NCBI GenBank assembly: GCA_025357055.1
Contig: JANXPZ010000131.1
Location: forward strand, 1 to 56,473
DNA: 56,473 nt
Direction: 5' to 3'
From: Candidatus Eiseniibacteriota bacterium
Lineage (GTDB): Bacteria; Eisenbacteria; RBG-16-71-46
Notes under the pieces: generated by a model
What the model was told of the DNA's origin: nothing
The model's database searches: none
Seen by the model: the letters and a program-made list of their open reading frames with translations, nothing else
Translations under genes and position numbers: made by a program
Shown: piece by piece, positions 41,485 through 49,831 of the stretch
How the letters are laid out: the number at the start of each line of letters is the position of its first letter
How positions within the stretch are numbered: position 1 is the stretch's first letter

Positions 41485-42180
41485 ATGTCGATGCGGGGCA
41501 TCGTGAACACGGCCCGCACCCTCTCGTACTACCGGAGGCTCCAGGAAGTCACGGCCAACAACCTCGCGAACGCGAACACCGACGCGTTCAAGGCCGACCG
41601 GATGACCGCCCGGCAGCTCCCGGGCCTGGAGTACCCCGTGCCGATCGAGCAGACGGACATCGAGCAGGGACGTCTGCACGAGACCGGCCGGCCGCTCGAC
41701 GTGGGCCTCGAGGGCCCCGGCTACTTCGTCGTGAGCACCGCGCGGGGGGAGCGCCTGACCCGTGGTGGCTCTCTCCGGCTGGACGCCTCGGGGTGTCTCA
41801 TGGACGGGCGGGGCGATCCGCTGGTGGGCGCGGAGGGCCCCATCCGGGTGAACGGCGCCCAGGTCGAGATCAAGGCCGATGGCACGGTGCTCGTGGATGG
41901 CAACAGTGCCGGACGCCTGCGGATCGAGACCGTGGATGATCCAGCCTCGCTCCTCAAGGAGGGCTCCGGACGCTACGTGCCCGGTGGCGCGCTGCGTCCC
42001 GTGCCCGACACCCAGGTGTTCGTGCGCCAGGGCTCGGTGGAGGAAGCCAACCTCGATCCGCTCCTGTCCATGGTGGAACTCGTGACCATCCAGCGCTCCT
42101 ACAGCGCCAACATCGATGCGTTGAAGGTCCTGGACGGCGTGCTGGGCGCCGTCACCAATTCAGTGGGCAGGGTCCAGTGA
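41485..42180 (+). CDS. flgF: rod protein FlgF
   Basis: Proximal-rod protein, 231 residues. It contains the rod signature VTANNLANANTDAFKADRMT, LDVGLEGPGYFVV and the C-terminal helix MVELVTIQRSYSANIDALKV. It is distinguished from FlgG by order and by the shorter, less Gly-rich middle. A very strong AGGAGG lies before the MSMRG ATG. Confidence 0.9.
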   Translation: MSMRGIVNTARTLSYYRRLQEVTANNLANANTDAFKADRMTARQLPGLEYPVPIEQTDIEQGRLHETGRPLDVGLEGPGYFVVSTARGERLTRGGSLRLDASGCLMDGRGDPLVGAEGPIRVNGAQVEIKADGTVLVDGNSAGRLRIETVDDPASLLKEGSGRYVPGGALRPVPDTQVFVRQGSVEEANLDPLLSMVELVTIQRSYSANIDALKVLDGVLGAVTNSVGRVQ

Positions 42181-42244
42181 CCGGGCCCGCAGGGCGAGGC
42201 GCAGGCGCCACGGGCGTCACGCGACTCCGCCGGGAGAACGACCG

Positions 42245-43033
42245 ATGAATTCGAGCCTGCGAACCTCCGCGAGCGGCATGGCCGCGCAGCAGCGCATGAT
42301 CGACGTGATCGCCAACAACCTCGCCAACGTGAACACGACCGGTTTCAAGCGGAGCCGGATGAGCTTCGAGGACGTGCTCTACGAGACCCTCCAGGGGCCC
42401 CGCTCCGCGACCGCGCAGGGTTCCGAGACCGTCGGGCCGGTGCAGATCGGCAAGGGCGTGCGCATCGGCGCGGTGCTTCGCCTCCACGGGCAGGGCGCCC
42501 CCGAGACCACGCAGCGCCCGCTGGACGTCGCCATCGAGGGCGACGGCTTCTTCCAGGTCCGGCGTCCCGACGGCACCACGGCCTACACCCGCGACGGCAG
42601 CTTCACGCTCTCGGATTCGGGCACCCTCGTGACGAACGGCGGCCACGCGGTGCTGCCGGTCATCACCGTGCCCGCGGACTCGACCTCCATCACGATCTCT
42701 CCCGACGGCACCGTGAGCGCGCTCGCCGCCGGTGACCAGACCCCCGTCGAGCTGGGACGCATCGAGCTGGCGCGCTTCGTGAACTCGTGCGGCCTGCTCA
42801 GCATCGGCGAGAACCAGTACGCCGAGACGCCGGCCGCGGGCCAGCCCATGACCGGCTCTCCCCAGGAGGACGGCTTCGGCCGCGTGCTCCAAGGCGCGCT
42901 CGAGACCAGCAACGTCGAGATCGTGCAGGAGATGACCGACATGATCGCAGCGCAGCGCGCCTACGAGATCAATGCCAAGGCGATCACCGCCAGCGACGAC
43001 ATGGCGAAGGCCGCCAGTGGCCTTGTTCGCTAG
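42245..43033 (+). CDS. flgG: distal rod protein FlgG
   Basis: Distal rod subunit, 262 residues of normal length. MNSSLRTSASGMAAQQRMID, VIANNLANVNTTGFKRSRMS, and the FlgG-specific segment with ETTQRPLDVAIEGDGFFQV. The C-terminus GALETSNVEIVQEMTDMIAA plus QRAYEINAKAITASDDM is typical. Follows flgF after 64 bp with GGGAG upstream. Confidence 0.96.
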   Translation: MNSSLRTSASGMAAQQRMIDVIANNLANVNTTGFKRSRMSFEDVLYETLQGPRSATAQGSETVGPVQIGKGVRIGAVLRLHGQGAPETTQRPLDVAIEGDGFFQVRRPDGTTAYTRDGSFTLSDSGTLVTNGGHAVLPVITVPADSTSITISPDGTVSALAAGDQTPVELGRIELARFVNSCGLLSIGENQYAETPAAGQPMTGSPQEDGFGRVLQGALETSNVEIVQEMTDMIAAQRAYEINAKAITASDDMAKAASGLVR

Positions 43034-43688
43034 CCTCTTCGTCCTCCTGCAGCTCGTGGCCCCCGCACCCGCGGTGGTCCCGGACTCCGCGGCGGCGCGC
43101 GTGGGCAGCTGGCTCGCCCGGGAGTGGGGCGTGTCCGAACCTGCGGTCCGACTCGAGTGGGGCCGGCTGTCCGCCGCGCTGCCCGGCGGAGCGCTGCCGT
43201 TCCGCGTCACGGGCCGGGGTGTGGCGGGCTGGTTCGTCGTGGTGTTCGGCCCGTCCGGCCGGGGCGCCGTGGCCGTCCGCCTGCGCGCCGGCGTGGAGGA
43301 AACCGTACCCGTGGCCGCGCGGCCGCTCGTGGCCGGCAGGATCCTCGACCCCGCTGACGTGCGGCTGGAGCCGCGCGTGTGCTGGGGGCCGCCCGCGCCG
43401 TCCTCCGAGTCCCGCCCGGGACCCGGCTGGGAGGTGCGCCGCGCCCTCGCGACCGGCGAGACGCTGGCGCGTCCCGCGGTGGTTCCGCCCGTGCTCGTCG
43501 CGGCGGGCGACCCGGTGCGGCTGGTGTGGGCCGGAGGCGCGGTCCAGGTCTCGGTGGCCGGCATCGCGCTCAATCGCGCGCGTCAGGGTGAGTCCGTGAG
43601 GGCCCGGGTGGAGGGCAGGACCGACCGGCTGGTCGGGACCGCCACCGCCACGGGCACCGTGGTGATCTCGAGTGGGGGAGACCGATGA
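43017..43688 (+). CDS. flgA: P-ring assembly chaperone FlgA
   Basis: Periplasmic chaperone for FlgI. The 223 residues start with a signal peptide (VALFASLFVLLQLVAPAPAV). The SAF domain follows (EETVPVAARPLVAGRILDPA, then TGETLARPAVVPPVLVAAGD) and it ends GQSVRARV-like sequence (QGESVRARVEG, GTATATGTVVI). I chose a GTG inside the end of flgG because the hydrophobic signal begins there. Confidence 0.88.
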   Translation: MALFASLFVLLQLVAPAPAVVPDSAAARVGSWLAREWGVSEPAVRLEWGRLSAALPGGALPFRVTGRGVAGWFVVVFGPSGRGAVAVRLRAGVEETVPVAARPLVAGRILDPADVRLEPRVCWGPPAPSSESRPGPGWEVRRALATGETLARPAVVPPVLVAAGDPVRLVWAGGAVQVSVAGIALNRARQGESVRARVEGRTDRLVGTATATGTVVISSGGDR

Positions 43689-44329
43689 GAGCGTCCCTTG
43701 CCGTCTTGATACTGGCCGCGCTGGCGGTCCCGGGGGCTGCCACCGCGCAGACCCCGGAGCCGCCTGCCGCGGGATCCGTCCCCGATTCGAGCGCCGCTGC
43801 GCCCGCCGGGCTCACCGGGCGCGCACCCGCGCGCCTCTCGTGGACCTCCGACCGCATGCCGCTGCGCGTGGGGGATCTCCTCACCGTCGTGGTGGACGAG
43901 GCCACCGCGGCGAGCGAGCGGGTCTCCAGGGTCGCCACCGGCGATCACGCCATTCGTGCCGACCTGAACGCGGGGGTAGGCGCGGATGTGATCGTCGGTC
44001 CGGCGAAGTCCTTCGGCTCGGGTTTCAAGAGCAACTCGCGCGACGTGGGGGAGGCCGGCCGGCAGGGCGACCTCACGGCCGTGCTGACCGTGCAGGTCAC
44101 CGGGATCGAGGGTGACGGCACGATCCGGATCGAAGGCAAGAAGAAGGTCACCGTGGACGGAAGTGTGCAGGACCTCACGCTCAAGGGCCTGGTCCGCTCG
44201 CAGGACGTCTCGCAGACCAACTGCGTGCTCTCCAACCGGGTCGCGAACGCGGAGATCACCTACAAGGGGAAGAAGATCGCTCCGACCATGGGCATCGTCG
44301 GCCGCTTCCTCGCGATGTTGTGGCCATGA
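43685..44329 (+). CDS. flgH: L-ring protein FlgH without an obvious lipobox
   Basis: Outer-membrane L-ring subunit, 214 residues. Matches include LRVGDLLTVVVDEATAASER, GDLTAVLTVQVTGIEGDGTI, RIEGKKKVTVDGSVQDLTLKG-like region and VRSQDVSQTNCVLSNRVANA. FlgH is normally a lipoprotein with Cys after the signal. Here the N-terminus MRASLAVLILAALAVPGAAT then AQ lacks Cys and looks like a signal peptidase I site. The ATG overlaps the flgA stop. Confidence 0.93.
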   Translation: MRASLAVLILAALAVPGAATAQTPEPPAAGSVPDSSAAAPAGLTGRAPARLSWTSDRMPLRVGDLLTVVVDEATAASERVSRVATGDHAIRADLNAGVGADVIVGPAKSFGSGFKSNSRDVGEAGRQGDLTAVLTVQVTGIEGDGTIRIEGKKKVTVDGSVQDLTLKGLVRSQDVSQTNCVLSNRVANAEITYKGKKIAPTMGIVGRFLAMLWP

Positions 44330-45369
44330 GCGCGCGTCCCCTGGGCATCCTCGGTGCCCTGTTCCTGCTGCTGGCCCTGACCGTGCCCGCGTCGGCCGAG
44401 GGCCGCATCGGCGACCTCACCCTGCATGCCGGCGACGTGCCGCGCCGCCTCGTGGGCTACGGGATCGTGGTCGGTCTCGACGGCAGCGGCGACCGCAGCT
44501 TCGGACGATCCACCGCCGGCACGCCCACGGTGCGCTCGGTGGTCAACCTGCTGCGCCGGTTCCAGATCGAGGTGCCGGCCGAGCAGATGCGCATGCGCGA
44601 CGTCGCGGCGGTGCTGGTGACGGCGGAAGCCTCTCCGTACCTGCGCGCCGGAGGTCGCTTCGAAGTCCAGGTCTCCGCGATCGGCGACGCGACCTCGCTG
44701 CGGGGTGGCGTGCTGTGGATGACCCCGCTCGTGACCGACCCCGGGCAGCCGCCGCTGGCGACCGCGCAGGGCACGGTGCTGGTGTCCGACGACGGGGAGT
44801 CCCGCTCCCTCCGCGCCCGGCAGGGCAACACGGGGCGCATCCCGCAGGGTGGCCTGCTCGAGGTGGAGCTGCCCGCGGAGGCCATCTCCACGCGGCTGCT
44901 GCTGCGCCGCCCGGACCTCTCCACCGCGAGCCGCATCGCCGATGCCGTGAACGCGGTCTTCGGCGCGAACACGGCGAAGGCGGACGACCCCGGGGCCGTG
45001 ACACTGACGCTGGCCGCCGGACGCACCGAAGGGGTGAACGCCTTCCTCGCCGCCGTGGACACCGTGCTGGTGACCACCCGCGAGCAGGCGCTCATCATCA
45101 TCGGCGGGCGGGACGGCACGGTGGTCGCCGGAGGCGGCGCGACGGTGGGCCCGGCTTCCGTGAGCCACGGCAACCTGACCCTCCTGGTGGGTGGTCAGCC
45201 CACGACGGGCGGGGTGGCGGGCAGTCTCGTGCGCGTCGAGCCCCAGGCCTCCGTGCTGGACGTGGCCGCCGGGCTGCACGCCGCGGGGGCGAAGCCGGAG
45301 GAGATCGCCGCCATCTTCGAGGCGCTCCAGGCGGCCGGCGCCCTCCAGGCCCAGGTGGTGGTCCGATGA
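44326..45369 (+). CDS. flgI: P-ring protein FlgI
   Basis: Periplasmic ring subunit, 347 residues with a signal peptide ending near ASAEGR. Family sequence: LVGYGIVVGLDGSGDRSFGR, VAAVLVTAEASPYLRAGGRF, VQVSAIGDATSLRGGVLWMT, and a C-terminal region AEEIAAIFEALQAAGALQAQ-like. The ATG overlaps flgH's stop. An in-frame GTG two codons earlier is possible. Confidence 0.96.
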   Translation: MSARPLGILGALFLLLALTVPASAEGRIGDLTLHAGDVPRRLVGYGIVVGLDGSGDRSFGRSTAGTPTVRSVVNLLRRFQIEVPAEQMRMRDVAAVLVTAEASPYLRAGGRFEVQVSAIGDATSLRGGVLWMTPLVTDPGQPPLATAQGTVLVSDDGESRSLRARQGNTGRIPQGGLLEVELPAEAISTRLLLRRPDLSTASRIADAVNAVFGANTAKADDPGAVTLTLAAGRTEGVNAFLAAVDTVLVTTREQALIIIGGRDGTVVAGGGATVGPASVSHGNLTLLVGGQPTTGGVAGSLVRVEPQASVLDVAAGLHAAGAKPEEIAAIFEALQAAGALQAQVVVR

Positions 45370-45683
45370 GCGCGGTGCGCGGGCCCGCGGGGCTGGCGGT
45401 GGCGCCGCGTCCCGATACGCACGCCCAGCTCCGCAAGATGGCCCACGAACTGGAAGGCGTATTCCTGAATCAACTCTTCAAAGCGATGCGCGCGAGCGTG
45501 CCAGAGGACGGCCTCATCGAGGCGGCACCGGGTCAGGAGCTCTTCACCTCCCTGCTCGACGAGCGGCTGGCCAGTCAGGCCGCGGAGCGGATGAAGGGTG
45601 GTCTCGGCGAAGCCCTGTATCGTCAGATGGCGAGGCGGCTCCCGCCCGAAGAAACCTCACCGACACCGGAGGTCAGGCCATGA
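45366..45683 (+). CDS. flgJ: rod-binding protein FlgJ (N-terminal domain only)
   Basis: Rod-cap-like protein. Its 105 residues match the FlgJ N-terminal rod-binding domain: RKMAHELEGVFLNQLFKAMR, then EDGLIEAAPGQELFTSLLDE and ERMKGGLGEALYRQMAR. The muramidase domain of enteric FlgJ is absent, as in most phyla, so a separate hydrolase should open the wall. Overlaps flgI's stop and the next ATG. Confidence 0.9.
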   Translation: MSAVRGPAGLAVAPRPDTHAQLRKMAHELEGVFLNQLFKAMRASVPEDGLIEAAPGQELFTSLLDERLASQAAERMKGGLGEALYRQMARRLPPEETSPTPEVRP

Positions 45684-46234
45684 AGCCGCAGTCGTTGAAC
45701 CTGGTGCTGGAGGGGGCGCGGCCCGCAGCGCCCGCGGCCTCCGGGACGGCGCAGTCGCTCGAGCGGCTCACCGCCGCGCTCGAGCACGAGATCGTGGCCG
45801 TCCGCGAGCTGGGGGAGGCCCTCGTGCAGCAGCGTTCCGCGGTGGCCGCCAATGACGTCGCCGCGGTGAACGCCAGCGTCGACGACGTGGGGCGGCTCCT
45901 GCTGGCGGTGGACGGATCGCGCCGCCACCGCGTGGCGGTCGTGGCCGAGCTGGGTGGCAGTCCGGGCACCTCGCTCGAGGAATTCGAACCACCGCCCGGT
46001 GCCCAGGGCGCGGGCGCCTATGCCGCGGCGCGGGCCGCACTGCGCCGCGAGGCGGAGAAGGCCGCTCACGAGGCGGCCGTCAATCGGACCGTGCTGCGCA
46101 GCGCCGTCGAAGCCGGGAACGCGTTCCTCCAGGCGCTGTTCTCCTCCTCGGAGGATCCCCCGCCGGTCTACAAGGCGACCGAGCGCCAGGATCCTCCGAG
46201 AAGCCCCGGCTTCATCCTGAACCGGAGGGCCTGA
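45680..46234 (+). CDS. flgN: FlgN-like export chaperone
   Basis: Likely chaperone for FlgK and FlgL. The 184 residues are helical, with the FlgN pattern LERLTAALEHEIVAVRELGE, ALVQQRSAVAANDVAAVNAS and RRHRVAVVAELGG. The family has little fixed sequence, so the call rests on helix pattern and place right before flgK. The ATG overlaps flgJ; GGAGGTCAGG precedes it. Confidence 0.72.
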   Translation: MKPQSLNLVLEGARPAAPAASGTAQSLERLTAALEHEIVAVRELGEALVQQRSAVAANDVAAVNASVDDVGRLLLAVDGSRRHRVAVVAELGGSPGTSLEEFEPPPGAQGAGAYAAARAALRREAEKAAHEAAVNRTVLRSAVEAGNAFLQALFSSSEDPPPVYKATERQDPPRSPGFILNRRA

Positions 46235-46236
46235 CC

Positions 46237-47601
46237 ATGTCCCTCGCCAGTCTGCTGAGCATCGCCCGCTCCGCGATGTTCGCCCAGCAGCGCGCGATGA
46301 GCGTGACCGCGCACAACGTCGCGAACGCCCAGACCCCAGGCTACAGCCGCCAGCGGCTCGAACTCTCCGCGGCCTCTCCCGAGCTCACGCCGATCGGTCC
46401 CCTGGGCCGGGGCGTGACCGAGGTCAGCATCGAACGCGTGCGCAACACCTTCTTCGACTCCCGCTATCGCAGCGAGTCCGGGCTGCTGGGCAACTCGGCC
46501 ACGATGGGAGACTTCCTGGGCCAGGTCGAGGCGGCCGTCAACGAGCCCTCGGCCGACGGGCTGGCGGCCTCGCTCGACGGGCTCTTCGGCTCGTTCGCGA
46601 ATCTGGCGAACAATCCGGCCAGCTCCACCAGCCGTTCGCTGGTCCAGCAGGCCGGACGGCGCTTCGTCCAGCAGCTCAAGCAGCTCGACGCCACCGTGCA
46701 CCAGGTCGCCGACGGCGCGGCCACGCAGATGCGCGACCAGGTGGGCCAGGTGAACGAACTGACCCGCCGGATCGGCGAGCTCAACCAGCAGGTTCTCTCC
46801 ACCGGAGGGCCGAACGGGACCTCCCCCGACCTGCAGGACCAGCGCGACATGCTCGTGGACCAGCTCTCGAGCCTGGTCGGCGTGCGGGTGCTGGACCGCA
46901 GCGACGGCACCATCGCCGTGGTCGCGGGCGACACCATGCTGGTGGACGGCGCGAACGCCCAGACCGTGTCCGTGAACCCGCTGGCGGGGGGCGGCTTCAG
47001 CCTGACCACGGGCGGGGGTGGCACGATGGACCCGAAGTCGGGGAGCCTGCGCGCGCTCTGCGAGCTCACGACGACGACCCTGCCCGGCATCCTGCGGCAA
47101 CTGGACACGCTGGCCCAGACGCTGGTCACCACCGTGAACGCGATCCACCGCTCGGGCTACACCCTGAACGGCACGACCAACACCGACTTCTTCGACCCGG
47201 CGGGGGTGACCGCGCAGAGCATCGCGCTGGCGCCCGCGGTCGTCGCATCGGGAGACGCCATCGCGGCGGCCGGGATCGCGGCCCCCGGGGATGGCACGAT
47301 CGCGCAGCAACTCGCGGCCCTCACCACGACCGGTGTCGCGGCGCTGGGCGGGAGGAGCTTCCGGGACTTCTACATCGACCTCGCCGGGGTGATCGGCTCC
47401 GACGTGAGCGGCGCCTCACAGGACGCGCAAGCGCACCTGGCGATGGTGGACCAGGCCGACACGCTGCGCGCCAGCGTGAGCGGTGTCTCGGTGGACGAGG
47501 AGATGGTCGCGCTCATCAGCCAGCAGCAGGCCTACACGGCGGCCGCACGCATCGTGAACGTCGCCAACGAGATGATGCAGTCCGTGCTCGAGATGATCTA
47601 G
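46237..47601 (+). CDS. flgK: hook-associated protein FlgK (HAP1)
   Basis: First hook-filament junction protein, 454 residues. It starts with SLLSIARSAMFAQQRAMSVT, AHNVANAQTPGYSRQRLELS. In the middle is LDGLFGSFANLANNPASSTS and the C-terminal D0 helix VDEEMVALISQQQAYTAAAR plus IVNVANEMMQSVLEMI. Its partner flgL is under sigma28-type control elsewhere, while flgK is in this sigma54-type operon. Confidence 0.95.
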   Translation: MSLASLLSIARSAMFAQQRAMSVTAHNVANAQTPGYSRQRLELSAASPELTPIGPLGRGVTEVSIERVRNTFFDSRYRSESGLLGNSATMGDFLGQVEAAVNEPSADGLAASLDGLFGSFANLANNPASSTSRSLVQQAGRRFVQQLKQLDATVHQVADGAATQMRDQVGQVNELTRRIGELNQQVLSTGGPNGTSPDLQDQRDMLVDQLSSLVGVRVLDRSDGTIAVVAGDTMLVDGANAQTVSVNPLAGGGFSLTTGGGGTMDPKSGSLRALCELTTTTLPGILRQLDTLAQTLVTTVNAIHRSGYTLNGTTNTDFFDPAGVTAQSIALAPAVVASGDAIAAAGIAAPGDGTIAQQLAALTTTGVAALGGRSFRDFYIDLAGVIGSDVSGASQDAQAHLAMVDQADTLRASVSGVSVDEEMVALISQQQAYTAAARIVNVANEMMQSVLEMI

Positions 47602-47670
47602 CCCGGGCCAGCCCGGACGATCTCCGGGTCGCTGCTTCGACCGCGATCCGCGATGGCAGGGCCGCGGGCC

Positions 47671-47762
47671 GCTGCCCGGTGCGTGGCCGCTGCCCGGCGC
47701 GTGGCCTGCCCCCGGCGGTGGACCATCGTCCCTCGACCGGCGCCGGACCATCGCCCCTCGAC
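47671..47762. repeat. two short tandem duplications in a convergent gap
   Basis: GCTGCCCGGTGCGTGGCC is repeated directly (47671-47688, 47689-47706; one mismatch). GGACCATCGTCCCTCGAC recurs with a 25-bp period (47720 and 47745; one mismatch). The gap lies between the converging ends of flgK and the receiver/HD-GYP gene. Confidence 0.75.
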
Positions 47763-47786
47763 GTGACCTGGGGCCCGGCCCGCGCC

Positions 47787-48977
47787 TCAGGCGGAGGGCC
47801 GTACGACTGTTGCGCCTTCCAGCAGCGGATGGAGGCGGTGCCTCCGCCAGATGGTCTCCAGCACCGAGGCCGACAGGCGGGTGCCCCGTGCGAGCAGCTT
47901 GAGGCCCGAGTCCGTGCAGAGGTCCTCCGCCAGCACCATGCCCGCCCGGAGGTCCGGGACGGCCAGCCGGACGCGCGAGTCGCGCAGTTCCCGCTGGGGC
48001 CCGCTGGCGAGCATCTCCTGGAGCTGCACGATCACCATGGGGTCGTAGCACGTGCCGCGGCGTTCTTCGAGCCCGTCCATGATCTCATCGACGGAGAGGT
48101 CGCCCGGGGCCGCGAGCGCGGTCGTGAAGTCGATGATCACGCGCAGGATCCGGGAGCGCAGCGGGATCTGGCCGTGCTGCAGGTGGCTTGGGAAGCCGGA
48201 GCCGTCCCAGTTCTCGAAGATCGCGCCGACCAGGTCCCCGGCCTCGCGAAGGCCGTCCACGCGCTGCAGCAGGGCGCGGGTGGCGAGCACGAAGCGCCGG
48301 TCGTGGACGCCCGGTGGGTGCGTCTCGGCATCGGGCTCGTCGCTCCCGGCCAGCACGCGGCCCATCTCGTGCAGGCGGGCGGCGATGTCGAGGTCGCGGC
48401 ACATGGAGGCCGGGATCTCGAACCGTTCGGCGAGCCCCCGGGCCAGCTCCACGGCCTGCTCGCCGCGCGCGGCGGCCCCGGGGAGCCGCATGTCCACCAG
48501 GCTCACGAGCAGCTCGAGCAGGTGGTCGAAGCCCAGGCGGAGCTCCACGTGCAGCCGCTCGAGCTCCAGACGGTCGGAGCGGAGTTCGTCATTGACCCGC
48601 TTGATGCGCTGCATCCAGCGCACCTTCGCGAGCAGGTCCGCGGGCTGCACCGGCCGGGTCAGGTACTCGTCCACGCCGACGGCGAGCCCCAGGCGCTTGA
48701 ACTCGGCGTTGTCGGCGGACACGACGAGCACGATCATGGCCTCGGCCATGCCCGGCTGGGCGCGGAGGCTGCGGCAGAGGTCGAAGGCGCGGGCGCCGAT
48801 GAGCTCGTGGTCGACGATCACCAGCTCCGGCTGCTGCTCCCGCACCAGCGCCAGCACCTCCGCTCCCCGGGGGGTCGCGAGCGGGCGGACCCCGGGCTCG
48901 AGGGCCAGCATCGCGCGGAAGCCCTCCACCATCGCGTCATCGGCCGACGCGAGCAGCACGGTCGCCGGGCCGCTCAC
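47787..48977 (-). CDS. response regulator with degenerate HD-GYP domain
   Basis: A 396-residue protein. N-terminal receiver-like domain (3-120) with Asp in LVIVDHELIG; the conserved Lys is replaced by Arg (YLTRPV). A helical linker follows. The HD-GYP-like domain (about 165-320) has LHEMG where active enzymes have LHDIGK, ENWDGSGFP where HHE..DGxGYP is expected, and VIIDFTTA for VADVYDA. Cyclic-di-GMP cleavage is therefore doubtful; a binding or regulatory role is more likely (inference). The C-terminal about 70 residues end RRHRLHPLLEGATVVRPSA. GTG start overlaps the motB stop, so it is co-expressed with the stator. Confidence 0.85.
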   Translation of the reverse strand: MSGPATVLLASADDAMVEGFRAMLALEPGVRPLATPRGAEVLALVREQQPELVIVDHELIGARAFDLCRSLRAQPGMAEAMIVLVVSADNAEFKRLGLAVGVDEYLTRPVQPADLLAKVRWMQRIKRVNDELRSDRLELERLHVELRLGFDHLLELLVSLVDMRLPGAAARGEQAVELARGLAERFEIPASMCRDLDIAARLHEMGRVLAGSDEPDAETHPPGVHDRRFVLATRALLQRVDGLREAGDLVGAIFENWDGSGFPSHLQHGQIPLRSRILRVIIDFTTALAAPGDLSVDEIMDGLEERRGTCYDPMVIVQLQEMLASGPQRELRDSRVRLAVPDLRAGMVLAEDLCTDSGLKLLARGTRLSASVLETIWRRHRLHPLLEGATVVRPSA

Positions 48978-49831
48978 GTGGACGTCCCGGTCGCCGGCGG
49001 ACGGTTGCCGCCCGCCGTGGAGTCGGAGGGCAGGCCGTCGGGCGACTTCGTGTCGGGCCGCCGCGCGTACTCGATCAGCATGGTGATGGTGATCCGCCGG
49101 TTGCTGGCCGAGTACGGGTTCGCGGGATCGCGCAGCTCGTGGTCGGCGAGGCCGCGGATCTGCACCACCTGGTCGGGCCCCATGCCGCTCCGCCCGAGGA
49201 CGCGCCGCGCGGCGTTGGCCCGGTCGGCGCTCAACTCCCAGTTCGTGTAGGCGCTGTTGCCCGAGTACGGGCGGGCGTCGGTGTAGCCCTCGATGCGCAC
49301 GGCGTTGGGCAGGGAGCCGAGCTCCCGGCCGACCAGCGCCAGGATCTGGACGCCGCGCGGGTTGGGCACGGCGCTGCCCGTCTCGAAGAACACCCCGGTC
49401 GAGTCCTCGAGCAGCTGGATGCGCAGCCCGTCGCTGGTGAGCTGGACCTCGATCTTGTCCCGGGCGGCGCCGAGATCGGTCAGTTCGTCGAGCTGGCTCT
49501 CCAGGTGCTGGGCGAGCGCCCCCAGCCGGTTGCGGCGCATGTCCATCACTTCGGTCGGCGTGAGCGGTCGCACCGTGGAGGTCTGCGCGCCCTCGCCGGG
49601 CATGATCGAGCTGCCGAACTCGTCGGAGCGTCCGAGCGGGTCCTGGAAGTAACCGGCGACCGCCGAGCGGATGTCGGTGCTCTGGTTCACGATCCACATC
49701 ACCAGGAAGAGCGCGAACATGGCGGTCATGAAGTCGGCGAAGGCGACCTTCCAGGCGCCGCCGTGGTGGCCGCCCCCGTGCACCTTCTTCTTCACGATGA
49801 TGATGATCGGTGCTTCGCGGTTCTTGTTCAC
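48974..49831 (-). CDS. motB: stator protein MotB
   Basis: Stator subunit anchored to peptidoglycan. The 285 residues have the plug/TM region with the proton-binding Asp33 in FADFMTAMFALFLVMWIVNQ. A periplasmic OmpA-like domain follows with FFETGSAVPNPRGVQILALV, EGYTDARPYSGNSAYTNWEL, SADRANAARRVLGRSGM and NRRITITM. A Pro/Thr-rich tail is at the end. GTG start overlaps the motA stop. Asp33 agrees with proton or sodium drive; the ion cannot be told from this. Confidence 0.95.
   Translation of the reverse strand: MNKNREAPIIIIVKKKVHGGGHHGGAWKVAFADFMTAMFALFLVMWIVNQSTDIRSAVAGYFQDPLGRSDEFGSSIMPGEGAQTSTVRPLTPTEVMDMRRNRLGALAQHLESQLDELTDLGAARDKIEVQLTSDGLRIQLLEDSTGVFFETGSAVPNPRGVQILALVGRELGSLPNAVRIEGYTDARPYSGNSAYTNWELSADRANAARRVLGRSGMGPDQVVQIRGLADHELRDPANPYSASNRRITITMLIEYARRPDTKSPDGLPSDSTAGGNRPPATGTST

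Noticed and set aside
47602-47640. Strong terminator after flgK
   Set aside because: Only a 6-bp stem (CCCGGA/TCCGGG) without a T-run; too weak to list as a terminator.
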